Assembly: GCF_014644535.1 (NCBI RefSeq)
Contig: NZ_BMKW01000016.1
Location: 62,001 to 126,000 of the forward strand
Source of the DNA: Neoroseomonas lacus
GTDB taxonomy: Bacteria > Pseudomonadota > Alphaproteobacteria > Acetobacterales > Acetobacteraceae
Length of the DNA stretch: 64,000 nt
Direction of reading: 5' to 3'
Numbering within the stretch: the first letter of the stretch is position 1; each line of letters starts with the position of its first letter. The notes under the pieces were generated by a model, which worked only from the letters and a program-made list of their open reading frames with translations, ran no database searches and was not told where the DNA came from. Positions 25,602 through 34,964 of this stretch are shown here, piece after piece. Both the position numbers and the translations under genes were made by a program.

Positions 25602-26756
25602 TCAGCCGCCCGGCCGTGGCGGCGTGCCGACCGTCGCCAGCGGCCGGGACAGCCATTGCGACACGAAGGTGGCCTCCCGTCGGCTGGCCTCGGCGATCGC
25701 CTCGATCGCCTCGGGGTAGTCCGGCTGCGTCACGGCCAGGTCGGGCCCGGCCTTCTCCTCGGCGGTATTGAGCCGCGGGATGGCCGGCGGGCGCGGAAAG
25801 CCGGTGTAGCGCGCGACGGCGTCGACGAAATCCTCCAGCGCATCGGCGCGCCCGAGCACGTAGCTGCGCGATTGCAGCGCCTCGCGCACCTCGCGCATCG
25901 CGGTGCCGCCGAACACCGTGCGCAGCTGCGCATTGACCGTGACATGGCGGAACGGCGCCGAGCCACGGAAGGCCTCACCCAGCGTCAGCCCGCGGATGGC
26001 GACGTGCAGCGGGTGGTCCGTCGTCGCCCGGATGTAGTCGTAGAGCGAGACGGTGCGCTTCACCGGGTCGCGGAACACCGCGAGGAACACGTTGTCGCGC
26101 ACCGCCGCCGCGGCGGCCGCGTTGGTGACGTCGATATGCCCGGTGACCAGCAGGTAGCGGTGAAAGAAGGCGTGGTCGTCGCGCACAACCTTCACCAGCT
26201 CGCGCGGGCTGGTGTAGCAGACCAGGCTGCGGAACATCCGGTCGAAGACACGGTTGAGGCTGGTGCCGGCGGTCTTGGGGATGTGCAGGAAGTGGTACAG
26301 CGGCACCAGCCGCGGCTCCAGGCTGAAGGGCAGCCGAAGCGCGCCATGGCCGGCCGGCTGGGGGGCGTCCTCGGCGGCGTCCGGCGCGGTCGGGCGCGAG
26401 AACCGCTTGCCCGCGCCATTCTTGAATTCCGGGCTGCGCATGACGAACAGCATGAGGTCGACCGCGGTCATCGTCGCGGCGCGGAAGCGCGGGCCGAGGC
26501 CGACATCCTCCGGCGCGCGGCCGAGCAGCGCGCCGTAGATCGCTGCCACCTCCTCATCGGTGACAAGGCCGGGCGGCGCCGAGCCGGTCTCCGGCGGCCG
26601 CTGGCGCCGCTGCCATTCCGCCGAGGCGAGGATCTCGTTCAGCAGGACCTCGATGCTCTCCGCCGCCATCCGCGATTCGATGATCGCCTCGCTTTCGGGG
26701 TCCCGCCCGAGCAGCGCGCGATAGGCGTGAATGACGTCGTCGCGAACCAAAGCCAT
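25602..26756 (-). CDS. Sulfotransferase-family protein with N-terminal DUF4214-like repeats
   Basis: A 384-residue protein. The catalytic part has FLHIPKTAGTSLNRVF, the 5'-phosphosulfate loop of PAPS-dependent carbohydrate sulfotransferases, and later VFRDPVKRTVSLYDY, the 3'-phosphate motif with Arg and Ser. Ahead of it (about 5-105) are two helical units, IHAYRALLGRDPESEA and VAAIYGALLGRAPEDVG, which look like DUF4214 modules often found in glycan-related proteins. Start ATG 26756 gives MALVRDDVIHAYR; the frame also extends to 26801. Next to a GT61-like remnant and lipid A genes, so sulfation of a surface glycan is plausible. Confidence 0.8.
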   Translation of the reverse strand: MALVRDDVIHAYRALLGRDPESEAIIESRMAAESIEVLLNEILASAEWQRRQRPPETGSAPPGLVTDEEVAAIYGALLGRAPEDVGLGPRFRAATMTAVDLMLFVMRSPEFKNGAGKRFSRPTAPDAAEDAPQPAGHGALRLPFSLEPRLVPLYHFLHIPKTAGTSLNRVFDRMFRSLVCYTSPRELVKVVRDDHAFFHRYLLVTGHIDVTNAAAAAAVRDNVFLAVFRDPVKRTVSLYDYIRATTDHPLHVAIRGLTLGEAFRGSAPFRHVTVNAQLRTVFGGTAMREVREALQSRSYVLGRADALEDFVDAVARYTGFPRPPAIPRLNTAEEKAGPDLAVTQPDYPEAIEAIAEASRREATFVSQWLSRPLATVGTPPRPGG

Positions 26757-26882
26757 GCGTGATCTCTGTGCCGTGAGCGGCAGGGGCAGTTTACGCGCCA
26801 TTGGCTATCGGGCTCAACGCGGCTGCCCTAGCATTCCGCCAAAGGGCCTTTCGCGGGCCCGGGTTGCAGGGGAGTGGGACGG

Positions 26883-28019
26883 TTGAATCTGCCGCTGGAA
26901 GGTGTCCGCGTCATCGAGGTGGGCCAGGCCTTGGCCGGGCCTCTTGCCGGGGCGATCATGGCCGACATGGGCGCCGACGTGATCAAGGTCGAAAAGCCCG
27001 ATGGCGGCGACGATGCGCGCGGCTGGGGGCCTCCCTTCTCGGATGACGGCGTCACCTCGCTGTATTTCCACAGCCAGAATCGCAACAAGCGTTCCATCAC
27101 GCTCGACCTGAAGAAGGCCGAGGATGTCGAGGCGCTGCACCGCCTGTGCGAGACCGCCGACATCCTGATCCAGAACCTGCGCCCTGGCGTGGTCGATGAG
27201 ATCGGTATCGGCCCGGCGACGATGCTCGAACGGCATCCGCGGCTGGTCTATTGCTCGATCTGGGCCTTTGGCGCGACCGGGCCGATGCGGATGAAGCCGG
27301 GCTTCGACCCGCTGCTGCAGGCCTATGGCGGCATGATGAGCGTGACCGGCCGGCCGCAGGACCCGCCGACCTTCTGCGGCGCCTCGATCAACGACAAGGG
27401 CACCGGCATGTTCTGCGTGATCGGCGCACTCGGCGCGCTGCGCCGGCGCGACATCACGGGCAAGGGCTGCCTGGTCGATACTTCGCTGTTCGAGACGGCG
27501 GTTCATTGGGTCGAGGGCCAGGTCAACAATCACATCGCCACCGGGGACATCCCGCAGCGCCACGGCACGGGTGGCGCGGTGATCGTGCCGTATCAGGTGT
27601 TCGACTGCGCCGACCGGCCGATGTGCCTGGCCGCCGGCAATGACCGGCTGTGGGCGCGCTGCGCGACCGTGCTGGGGCACCCGGAATGGGCGAGCGACGA
27701 ACGCTTCGCCAAGGGTGCCGCGCGGGTGCGCAACAAGCCGGTGCTGATCCCGCTGATCGCCGCGGTGCTGGCCACACGCCCGCGCGACGCATGGATCGCG
27801 GCCCTGGAGGCGGCGGGCGTGCCCTGCGCGCCGGTCAATGACATCGGCGAGGTAGCGGCGAGCGAGCAATTCGCCGCCATCGACATCATGCAGGACCTGC
27901 CCGGCAGCGGGCCGCGGGTGGTCGGGCTGCCGATCTCCTTCGATGGCGAAAGGCCGCGATCGGCGCGCGGCGCGCCGCGACTTGGCGAGCACAATGCCGA
28001 GGTATTGGGGCTGAGCTGA
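26883..28019 (+). CDS. Class III CoA-transferase (CaiB/BaiF family)
   Basis: A 378-residue CoA-transferase that moves CoA between carboxylic acids. Seen: LPLEGVRVIEVGQALAGPLAG, MGADVIKVEKP, NRNKRSITLDLK, and the catalytic Asp in LVDTSLFETAVHW. TTG at 26883 is the likely start because AGGGGAG ends 8 nt before it; the GTG at 26874 would lie on the ribosome site. No mutase, dehydrogenase or thioesterase partner lies nearby, so the acid is unknown. Confidence 0.9.
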   Translation: MNLPLEGVRVIEVGQALAGPLAGAIMADMGADVIKVEKPDGGDDARGWGPPFSDDGVTSLYFHSQNRNKRSITLDLKKAEDVEALHRLCETADILIQNLRPGVVDEIGIGPATMLERHPRLVYCSIWAFGATGPMRMKPGFDPLLQAYGGMMSVTGRPQDPPTFCGASINDKGTGMFCVIGALGALRRRDITGKGCLVDTSLFETAVHWVEGQVNNHIATGDIPQRHGTGGAVIVPYQVFDCADRPMCLAAGNDRLWARCATVLGHPEWASDERFAKGAARVRNKPVLIPLIAAVLATRPRDAWIAALEAAGVPCAPVNDIGEVAASEQFAAIDIMQDLPGSGPRVVGLPISFDGERPRSARGAPRLGEHNAEVLGLS

Positions 28020-28196
28020 GCGTCAGCCGAACGGCGTGGCGCGGCCCCTCAAGACCACCCCGCCATTGGGTGCCCATCGGCTCGGGGCCTTTGGCTTGCC
28101 GTCATCTGGTGCGGGGCGCGGTCGTCGGCCTGCGTGCGCGCGGGCGGATTGGTGCGCGTCGCCTGGTGGCGGGCCTGAGGGGGCGTCGGGCGGCGC

Positions 28197-28589
28197 CTAC
28201 TCGTCCTTCTCGAGCCGCTCGATATCGTCGTCCGACAGGCCGAAATGGTGGCCGATCTCGTGGATCAGCACGTTGCGCACCAGGTGGAACAGGTCCTCCC
28301 CGGTCTCGATCCATTCGAGCAGGATGGGTTCGCGGTACAGCATGATGCGGTCGGGCTCGCCCGCGACGTCGCCGGAGGATTTCTGGGTGAGCGGCACGCC
28401 CTGGTACAGGCCGGTCAGTTCCCAGGGGCTTTCGAGCCCCATCTCCTGCAAGGTCTCGTCATCCGGCACGTCCTCGACCAGGATCGCGGTGCCGCGCACC
28501 AGGTCGCGCAACGGGGCAGGGATGGCGGCGAGCGCATGCTCGGCCATCTCCACCAGATCGTCGAGGCCAGGCGGGGTGTTGAAGCGCAT
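28197..28589 (-). CDS. Metallopeptidase-family (zincin-like) protein
   Basis: A 130-residue small zincin-like protein. The C-terminal NVLIHEIGHHFGLSDDDI holds an HExxHxxG-type site with a following Asp-rich helix, as in the COG3824/DUF1025 family. Front blocks such as LLGLYQGVP-like LTGLYQGVPLTQ and IMLYREPIL also fit. Proteolytic activity is not established for this family. Divergent from phhB, with 50 bp between starts. Confidence 0.87.
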   Translation of the reverse strand: MRFNTPPGLDDLVEMAEHALAAIPAPLRDLVRGTAILVEDVPDDETLQEMGLESPWELTGLYQGVPLTQKSSGDVAGEPDRIMLYREPILLEWIETGEDLFHLVRNVLIHEIGHHFGLSDDDIERLEKDE

Positions 28590-28639
28590 GGCGCCTCATG
28601 CGGGTCTGGGCGTCGTATCGTCAAGCAAGGGAGGCAGTG

Positions 28640-28942
28640 ATGGTCGAAAAACTTGACGAGGCGGGACGGGCGGCCCTGGCGCGCGACCTGCCCGGCTGGG
28701 CCATGGTCGCCGGCCGCGACGCCATCACTCGCACCTTCCGCTTCGCCGATTTCAGCGAGGCCTGGGGCTTCATGTCCCGCGTCGCGCTGCTGGCGGAACG
28801 GCACGACCATCACCCGGAATGGGCCAATGTGTGGAGCCGGGTGGAGATCACCCTGTCCACCCATGACGCGGGCGGGCTTTCCGCGCGGGACGTGGCGCTG
28901 GCGACGGCGATCGACAGGCTGGTGGGCCAGGCGGCGCGGTAA
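28640..28942 (+). CDS. phhB: 4a-hydroxytetrahydrobiopterin dehydratase (pterin carbinolamine dehydratase)
   Basis: A 100-residue PCD/DCoH protein. The active-site signature ERHDHHPEW followed by VEITLSTHDAGGL supplies the expected three His residues, so it should be an active dehydratase that regenerates the pterin cofactor after aromatic amino-acid hydroxylation. AGGGAGG lies 7 nt before the ATG. No phenylalanine hydroxylase gene is adjacent in this window. Confidence 0.93.
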   Translation: MVEKLDEAGRAALARDLPGWAMVAGRDAITRTFRFADFSEAWGFMSRVALLAERHDHHPEWANVWSRVEITLSTHDAGGLSARDVALATAIDRLVGQAAR

Positions 28943-29173
28943 TCAGCCGGCACAAATCGTCCGAGCTGTGAACCTCATCTGGTGAAGTGCGCCCTGGCGA
29001 GAAAAAAACGTCGCCCGGTCTAGGCTTCTTCGGATGTCGCCGTACGTAACGGATGGTTTTTTCTTGGCGCGACGAAAGTAACGTACCTATGATTAGAAAG
29101 TTGGTCGCCGGCCAATTGGCGTGAGGACCACGAGCCGCCTGTGCTCCCGCCCGGATTTTCGCAGGAGCCTGCC

Positions 29174-29911
29174 GTGGCTGTTGAGACGACGCTTGACCGC
29201 GCGCGAAGCAATCGCATCCTCGCAGCCTTGCCACGGCCTGAACTAGAGCGGTGCCTGCCTCACCTGGAACGGGTGGTGTATCCCATCCGGCAGGTCCTGC
29301 ACGCGCCTGGTGAGCCGATAACCGCCGTGCATTTCCCCGAGAGCGGCTGGATATCGATGCTCGCGGTCCTCGCCGACGGGGGCGCGGCGGAAGTCGGGCT
29401 GATCGGCCGCGAGGGCGTGGTGGGGCTCCCCCTCTTCTTCGGCACGGACCGCTCTCCGGCCGAGGCAATGTGGCAGTCCGGCAGCGTCGCCCTGCGAATG
29501 TCCGCCGAGGCGTTCCGGGAAGCGACCGCGGAAGGGACAACGCTGCGTTCGCTGGTGCTGCGCTACGCCATGTGCTTCACCGCGCAGGTGTCCCAGACCG
29601 CGGCCTGCAATGGCCGCCACAGCATCGAGCAACGCCTGGCGCGCTGGGTGCTGGTGGCGCATGACCGTGACGAGGCCGATGAGTTCCCGATAACGCACGA
29701 ATTCCTCTCGATGATGCTGGGTGTGCGTCGCGCGGGCGTCACGGTCGTTGCCGGCCGGCTCCAGAAGGCCGGCCTCATTCGGTATCGCAAGGGACTCATG
29801 ACGGTTACCGACCGGGCCGGTCTCGAGGCCCATGCCTGTGAATGCTACGGCGTGGTCCGGCGCGAATACGACCGGTTGCTCGGGCCGGGTTGGCGTGCGC
29901 GCCGGGACTGA
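29174..29911 (+). CDS. Crp/Fnr-family transcriptional regulator
   Basis: A 245-residue regulator with an N-terminal cyclic-nucleotide-type sensing domain (about 25-140; VYPIRQVLHAPGEPITAVHF, IGREGVVGLPLFFG) and a C-terminal winged helix (ITHEFLSMMLGVRRAGVTVV, then LQKAGLIRYRKG). The family arginine that binds cAMP phosphate and the Fnr cysteine cluster are not seen, so the signal is something else. This sensor-with-GxxGxxG pattern is common in alphaproteobacteria. Start GTG 29174 is chosen because AGGAG is 6 nt before it; GTG 29141 is weaker. Upstream 230 bp contains A/T-rich runs and a possible promoter. Confidence 0.87.
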   Translation: MAVETTLDRARSNRILAALPRPELERCLPHLERVVYPIRQVLHAPGEPITAVHFPESGWISMLAVLADGGAAEVGLIGREGVVGLPLFFGTDRSPAEAMWQSGSVALRMSAEAFREATAEGTTLRSLVLRYAMCFTAQVSQTAACNGRHSIEQRLARWVLVAHDRDEADEFPITHEFLSMMLGVRRAGVTVVAGRLQKAGLIRYRKGLMTVTDRAGLEAHACECYGVVRREYDRLLGPGWRARRD

Positions 29912-30029
29912 CCCGCCGCTACATCCTGCGCCGTATATCGGGGAAGCCTTAGCTACTGTACGCATTCGGACAGTCGGGCAGGCGGTCATGACCTAAACGG
30001 CAGACTGACCTTATCGGCAAGGGGGCGTC

Positions 30030-32051
30030 GTGAGCTTCTTTTTCGGCAAGACGGCTGATTGTGAACAGCAGGTGCTCGCCGCCACCGACCTCGCGATGCG
30101 TGCACTCAGACGCCAACGGCCGCGTGTCGCGCTCCTGGCGTCGCAGGCGGCGGCCCGCTTGTCGCTGCTCAGTCTCGGCAAAGCTGCCCATCCTCCCCAT
30201 GGCGATCCGGACGTCGCCGTCCTGATCGAAGTTGCCGCGGCATCCCGTCGTCAGCTCGCGGCGCAGCCCGCTGAGCGGCTGAGGCTCATCCATTCCCTGC
30301 TCTCTGTAATGGGACGCATGTTCCCGCGGATGCGCCTCGCCCAGGGCCAGCCCCCCGCCGGACCACTGGCTGAGCCCGACCCGTCGGGCGACATGCTGCC
30401 ATCGAGCATGGCGATCGAGCCGGTGGCCCGCGAGCCCGATGAACGTCCCGATGGGTCCCTGCAGCGGCATGGCGGCTCACGGTCGACCAGAAGGGCTCGT
30501 GCACGTCAGCCGCTTGGCGGATCATTCCATGGCGGCGTGCGTGCCCTCACGGCCGGCCCGCTGTCGCGCCAGGACGGCCCGATGCTCCGTCAATTGAAGC
30601 AGCGCGATGCTTCCCGGCATGGCGAGGAGGCCGCGCCCAAACGGCTGATCGACGCCCTGGTCGATGTGACACGCAGGCGGGCGCAGCTGGCGGCCATGTT
30701 CTGGACCTTCGGGGATCAGGACGGCCAACGAGGCGCCCCGCGCGCCACGGTGCGCATCGGGGCGCGCGAGGCCCTGCAAGGCGCGATCGACTTGATCGAG
30801 GCGGAATGCCGACGGATCGAGGCTGCCGATGACGGGCGCGCCCGGCTGATCGCCGCCGAGCCGGCCGGTCCGACCATGACCGACGTGGTGCCGGACGCCG
30901 GTGATGCCTGCCTGCCGCTCATTCTGGAGAATGCCATCGGGCATGCCATCTACACGCTCGACCCGGCCGGCCGGGTGACGAGCTGGACAGAGGGCGCCCG
31001 CCAGTTGTTTGGCTGGGAGGCGAGCGAGATGCTTGGCCATACGCCGGATCGACTTGTCCCACCCGAGGCCCGGTCCGACGATCGCCCCGCCGCCGACATG
31101 CTCGATAGGGCGGAAGTCCAACATCATGTCGAGATCGAAGGCTGGCGTCTGCGCAAGGATGGCTCGCGGTTCTGGGCGAGCGGCGTGTTGGCGTCGCTGC
31201 GCGACGCCGCCGGAACATTGCGGGGCTTTGTCGTCATCAAGCGCGACCGTACCGAGGCCAGGCGGGAGCTGGCGCAGACGGAGATCCCGCTGCGCGCGTT
31301 GAACCACCGGGTAGAGGACACGCTTCCCGGCGCACCGAGCGCCGCCGCACAGGCGGTGCGCAGCAGTGGTTCATCCGCCATCTTACGCGATGCCTTTGGG
31401 CCGCGTCTGACCGCGCTGGCCGAGGCGCATGACATGCTCGACGAGACCCGTGCCGGAGGCGCCGCGCTGGAGCCGCTCGTCCATCGCGTCCTCACCGCTC
31501 ACGTCACGGGAGACAGGGCGGGACGCATCAGCGTCGACGGTCCGCCGGTCCTGCTGCCGCCAGATGCGACGGTGTCGGTATGGCTGGCGCTGCAGGAACT
31601 CGCCACCAACGCGGTGAAACACGGATCGCTGTCGGTGCCCGAAGGCCGGGTCGCGGTGACCTGGGCATTGGAACGGCGGCCGGAGATGGCCGACCCGGTG
31701 GTGACGCTGACCTGGCGCGAATGGGCGGGTCCGCCTGTTCGGCCCCCGTCGCGGCGCGGCTTCGGCACGAGGATGATCGAACGGGAACTCGCGCTTGAAT
31801 TCGGCGGCGACGTGCAGCTTGATTTCGCGCCGTCAGGCGTCGAATGCCACATGTGGCTTCCGATCCCGAGGATCAGGGTCCCGGAGGGTGATCCCCCCGA
31901 CAGTCACGCATGTCTGCCCGCGAGTGTCGCGACCGATACCGTGGCCCACCACCTCACGGCCGAACCTGAGGAGCGCAGCATCCTCGATCGGTCCGATCCA
32001 AAGACAGCGCGGCTTGTGTTTCGGGATTTGTCCCCGACTGCCGCCGCATGA
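30030..32051 (+). CDS. PAS-domain HWE-type sensor histidine kinase with degenerate H-box
   Basis: A 673-residue protein. Residues 1-290 are helical and low in similarity to anything I know. A PAS domain spans about 295-410 (ILENAIGHAIYTLDPAGRVT, GWEASEMLGHTPDRL, RLRKDGSRFWASGVL). Then comes LNHRVEDTLPGA near 423, where HWE kinases normally read HRVKNxLA: the His is kept but Lys-Asn is replaced by Glu-Asp. The ATPase part has LALQELATNAVKHGSLS (N-box), LTWREWAGPPV and RRGFGTRMIEREL, as in the HWE family. AAGGGGG precedes the GTG start. It may sense light, redox or a ligand; activity is uncertain. Confidence 0.8.
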   Translation: MSFFFGKTADCEQQVLAATDLAMRALRRQRPRVALLASQAAARLSLLSLGKAAHPPHGDPDVAVLIEVAAASRRQLAAQPAERLRLIHSLLSVMGRMFPRMRLAQGQPPAGPLAEPDPSGDMLPSSMAIEPVAREPDERPDGSLQRHGGSRSTRRARARQPLGGSFHGGVRALTAGPLSRQDGPMLRQLKQRDASRHGEEAAPKRLIDALVDVTRRRAQLAAMFWTFGDQDGQRGAPRATVRIGAREALQGAIDLIEAECRRIEAADDGRARLIAAEPAGPTMTDVVPDAGDACLPLILENAIGHAIYTLDPAGRVTSWTEGARQLFGWEASEMLGHTPDRLVPPEARSDDRPAADMLDRAEVQHHVEIEGWRLRKDGSRFWASGVLASLRDAAGTLRGFVVIKRDRTEARRELAQTEIPLRALNHRVEDTLPGAPSAAAQAVRSSGSSAILRDAFGPRLTALAEAHDMLDETRAGGAALEPLVHRVLTAHVTGDRAGRISVDGPPVLLPPDATVSVWLALQELATNAVKHGSLSVPEGRVAVTWALERRPEMADPVVTLTWREWAGPPVRPPSRRGFGTRMIERELALEFGGDVQLDFAPSGVECHMWLPIPRIRVPEGDPPDSHACLPASVATDTVAHHLTAEPEERSILDRSDPKTARLVFRDLSPTAAA

Positions 32052-32103
32052 CCCCATCGAGGGCGGCACGCCGCCTTCCACGAGACTGGTCTTCCCGCAG
32101 GTC

Positions 32104-32123
32104 CCTGTGACGACTTTCACAGG
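32104..32123. terminator. Bidirectional terminator-like stem between the kinase and purD
   Basis: CCTGTGA-6-TCACAGG, nested inside a wider pair CTTCCCGC (about 32091) / GCGGGAAG (about 32155). It lies in the 139-bp convergent gap. The upstream GGGCGG-CCGCC pair may add a further stem. No T-run. Confidence 0.4.
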
Positions 32124-32190
32124 CCAGCCATCTAACAACGCCCCTAAGATGGCGCGGGAAGGCCAGGCACGCCGTCTTGCTGGCGAGGCG

Positions 32191-33459
32191 CTATAGCGCC
32201 CGCCAGCCAATATCCCGTCGGCAGAAGCCTTCCGGCCAGTCGATCACGTCCACCGCGGCATAGGCGGCGGCCTGCGCTTGCTCGAGCGTCGCCCCCGTGC
32301 CCGTCACCCCCAGCACGCGCCCGCCGGTCGCGACCAGCGCGCCATCCTCCCGCCGCGCCGTGCCGGCATGGAACACCTGCACGCCCGGGATCTGCGCCGC
32401 GCGTTCCAGGCTACGGATCTCCGTGCACTTGGCATAGGCGCCCGGATACCCCTTCGCCGCCATCACAACGACGAGGGAATGCAGCTTCTCCCAGCGCAGG
32501 TCGAAGGAGGCCAACTCCCCATCGCAGGCGGCGAGCAGCGCCGGCAGCAGGTCCGACCGCAACCGCACCATCAGCGCCTGGCATTCAGGGTCGCCGAAGC
32601 GGACATTGAATTCGATCAGCCGCGGTCCCTCCGCGGTGATCATCAGCCCGACAAACAACACGCCGCGAAACGGTGTGCCGCGCCGGGCCATCTCGGCGAG
32701 GACGGGGTTCACGGTGCGCGCCATCACCTCGTCGCGGAGCGCATCGGTGAAGACCGGCGGCGGGGAATAGGCGCCCATGCCGCCCGTATTGGGGCCGGTA
32801 TCCCCGTCGCCGACGCGCTTGTGGTCCTGCGCCGCGCCGAGCGGCAGCGCCGTGCTGCCGTCGCACAGCGCGAAGAACGACACCTCCTGCCCGACCAGGC
32901 ATTCCTCGACCAGCACCACCGCGCCGGACTCGCCATGGATGCGGGATTCCATGATGTCGGTGATGGCGGCCTCGGCTTCCTCGACGCTCGCGGCGACCAC
33001 CACGCCCTTGCCGGCCGCGAGGCCATCGGCCTTCACCACGATCGGCGCGCCCTGCTCGCGCACATAGGCCTTCGCGGCGGCCGGGTCGGTGAAGCGGGCC
33101 CAGCGAGCCCCCGGCGCGCCGGCGGCATCGGCCACCTCGCGGGTAAAGGCCTTGCTGCCTTCGAGCCGGGCTGCCGCTTGGCTCGGCCCGAAGCACTTGA
33201 TGCCGGCCGCGGCGCAGGCATCCGCCAGGCCGAGCGTCAGCGGCCCCTCCGGTCCGCAGACCACAAGGTCGACCGCCTTGTCCTTGGCGAAGGCGACCAG
33301 CGCCGGAATGTCCTCCGCCCCGATCGGCACGCATTCCGCGACTTCCGCGATGCCGGCATTGCCCGGCGCGCACCACAATGTGTCGAGCAATGGGGATGCC
33401 GCGATCGCCCAGCACAGCGCGTGTTCCCGCCCGCCGCCACCGACCACCAGGACCTTCAT
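32191..33459 (-). CDS. purD: Phosphoribosylamine-glycine ligase
   Basis: A 422-residue GARS, the second committed step of purine synthesis, which joins phosphoribosylamine and glycine with ATP. Seen: MKVLVVGGGGREHALCW at the start, CGPEGPLTLGLAD, FGPSQAAARLEGSKAF, the ATP-grasp VVKADGLAAGKGVVVA and the metal site IEFNVRFGDPECQ. ATG 33459 gives the family N-terminus; an upstream extension to 33498 is not family-like. Divergent from xseA with 50 bp between. Confidence 0.97.
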   Translation of the reverse strand: MKVLVVGGGGREHALCWAIAASPLLDTLWCAPGNAGIAEVAECVPIGAEDIPALVAFAKDKAVDLVVCGPEGPLTLGLADACAAAGIKCFGPSQAAARLEGSKAFTREVADAAGAPGARWARFTDPAAAKAYVREQGAPIVVKADGLAAGKGVVVAASVEEAEAAITDIMESRIHGESGAVVLVEECLVGQEVSFFALCDGSTALPLGAAQDHKRVGDGDTGPNTGGMGAYSPPPVFTDALRDEVMARTVNPVLAEMARRGTPFRGVLFVGLMITAEGPRLIEFNVRFGDPECQALMVRLRSDLLPALLAACDGELASFDLRWEKLHSLVVVMAAKGYPGAYAKCTEIRSLERAAQIPGVQVFHAGTARREDGALVATGGRVLGVTGTGATLEQAQAAAYAAVDVIDWPEGFCRRDIGWRAL

Positions 33460-33509
33460 CGCGCCCACCCCCGTTCCGCAATGGGGGCGCCTTAGCATAG
33501 GGTGGCGCC

Positions 33510-34964
33510 ATGGACACCCCGACCGTCACCAATGTGCCCGATTACAGCGTCTCGGACCTGGCCGGCGCGATCCGCCGCACGCTGGAAGGCGCCTTCGGCC
33601 GCGTGCGCGTGCGCGGCGAGATCACCGAGCTGAAGCGTTATCCCTCCGGCCACATCTATCTCTCGCTGAAGGATGCCGACGCGAAGATCGAGGCGGTGAT
33701 CTGGAAGTACAGCGTGCGCAACATCGGCACCATGCCAGAAAACGGTGTCGAGATGATCGCGACCGGCCGCATCTCGACCTATGCCGACCGCTCCAAATAC
33801 CAGCTGGTCATCGAGCGCCTTGAATACGCCGGCGAGGGCGCGCTGCTCGCCAAGATCGAGGCGCTGCGCAAGCGTCTGCTCGACGAAGGCCTGTTCGACG
33901 AGGCGCGCAAGCAGCCTATCCCGCGCCTGCCGCTGGTGATCGGCGTCGTCACCTCCGAGAAGGGCGCCGTCATCCAGGACATCCGCACCACCATCGCGCG
34001 GCGCTTCCCCCGTCGCATCCTGTTGTGGCCGGTGGTGGTGCAGGGGCAGGGCGCGGCGGAACAGATCGCCGCCGCCATCCGTGGCTTCGACGCCATCCAG
34101 CCCGGCGGCCACGTTCCGCGCCCCGATGTGGTGATCGTCGCGCGCGGCGGCGGCAGCCTCGAAGACCTGATGGCCTTCAACGAGGAAATCGTCATCCGCG
34201 CCGCCGCCGCCTGCACCATCCCGCTGATCAGCGCGGTGGGGCATGAGACGGATACCACCTTGATCGACTACGCCTCCGACCGTCGCGCGCCGACGCCGAC
34301 CGCCGCCGCCGAACTCGCCGTGCCGGCGCGGGCGGAAATGGCGGCAGCCCTCGCCCAGACCGCCGCGCGTCTCGCCCAGGCTGCCGCCGGCCTGCTGAAC
34401 GGCGCGCGGCTGCGGCTGCTGCGCGCGGAACGCGGCCTGCCTGATGTGCCGGCACGGCTCGCGCAATCGCGCCAGCGCGTCGATGACATCGGCGAGCGCC
34501 TGCCGCGCGCCCTGGTCGGGTTGTTGAGCCGGCGGCGCCAGGCACTCTCTGGCCTGCGCGTGCCGCATCCGCGCGAGGGCATCCTCGCCCGCCGCGCCGC
34601 CGTGCAGGGCTTGTCGCTGCGCCTCTCCGCCGCCTGGGGCCGCCAGCGCGATGCGCGCGCGACGGCGCCGGCCATGGCGCGCCTCTCCCCCGCCCCGGTG
34701 CAGGCGCTGGTGCGCCAGAAACGCGCCGTGCTGGAAGGGCTGGCGGCGCGGCTGGAGAGCGCGTCCTACCAATCGGTGCTCGCCCGTGGCTTCGCGCTGG
34801 TGCGCGATGCGGAGGGGCACGCCGTCACCGCCGCCGCGCGCGTCGCGCCGGGCCAGGCGCTGCGGCTGACCTTCGCCGATGGCGATGTGCGCGCCACTGC
34901 CGAGGGGCATGCTGCGCCGGCGCGCCGCAAGGCGCCGGCGCCGGATCAGGGGTCGTTGCTGTGA
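33510..34964 (+). CDS. xseA: Exodeoxyribonuclease VII large subunit
   Basis: A 484-residue XseA. OB-fold DNA-binding domain at about 10-110 (YSVSDLAGAIRRTLEGAF, VRVRGEITELKRYPSGHIYL), then the catalytic domain with PLVIGVVTSEKGAVIQDI, VIVARGGGSLEDL and AVGHETDTTLIDY (the proposed Asp/Thr active-site block), a long coiled coil (about 270-400) and a C-terminal beta segment. It degrades single-stranded DNA with XseB, whose gene is not here. The stop is inside GTGA, shared with the M23 gene start. Confidence 0.96.
   Translation: MDTPTVTNVPDYSVSDLAGAIRRTLEGAFGRVRVRGEITELKRYPSGHIYLSLKDADAKIEAVIWKYSVRNIGTMPENGVEMIATGRISTYADRSKYQLVIERLEYAGEGALLAKIEALRKRLLDEGLFDEARKQPIPRLPLVIGVVTSEKGAVIQDIRTTIARRFPRRILLWPVVVQGQGAAEQIAAAIRGFDAIQPGGHVPRPDVVIVARGGGSLEDLMAFNEEIVIRAAAACTIPLISAVGHETDTTLIDYASDRRAPTPTAAAELAVPARAEMAAALAQTAARLAQAAAGLLNGARLRLLRAERGLPDVPARLAQSRQRVDDIGERLPRALVGLLSRRRQALSGLRVPHPREGILARRAAVQGLSLRLSAAWGRQRDARATAPAMARLSPAPVQALVRQKRAVLEGLAARLESASYQSVLARGFALVRDAEGHAVTAAARVAPGQALRLTFADGDVRATAEGHAAPARRKAPAPDQGSLL

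Noticed and set aside
28041..28094. A possible decayed twin-palindrome unit (CCCCTCAAGACCACCCCGCCA, then GGGGCCTTTGG) after the CoA-transferase
   Set aside because: Linker-like ACCACCCCG and a half PAL1 are present, but neither palindrome pairs, so I do not count it as a copy.
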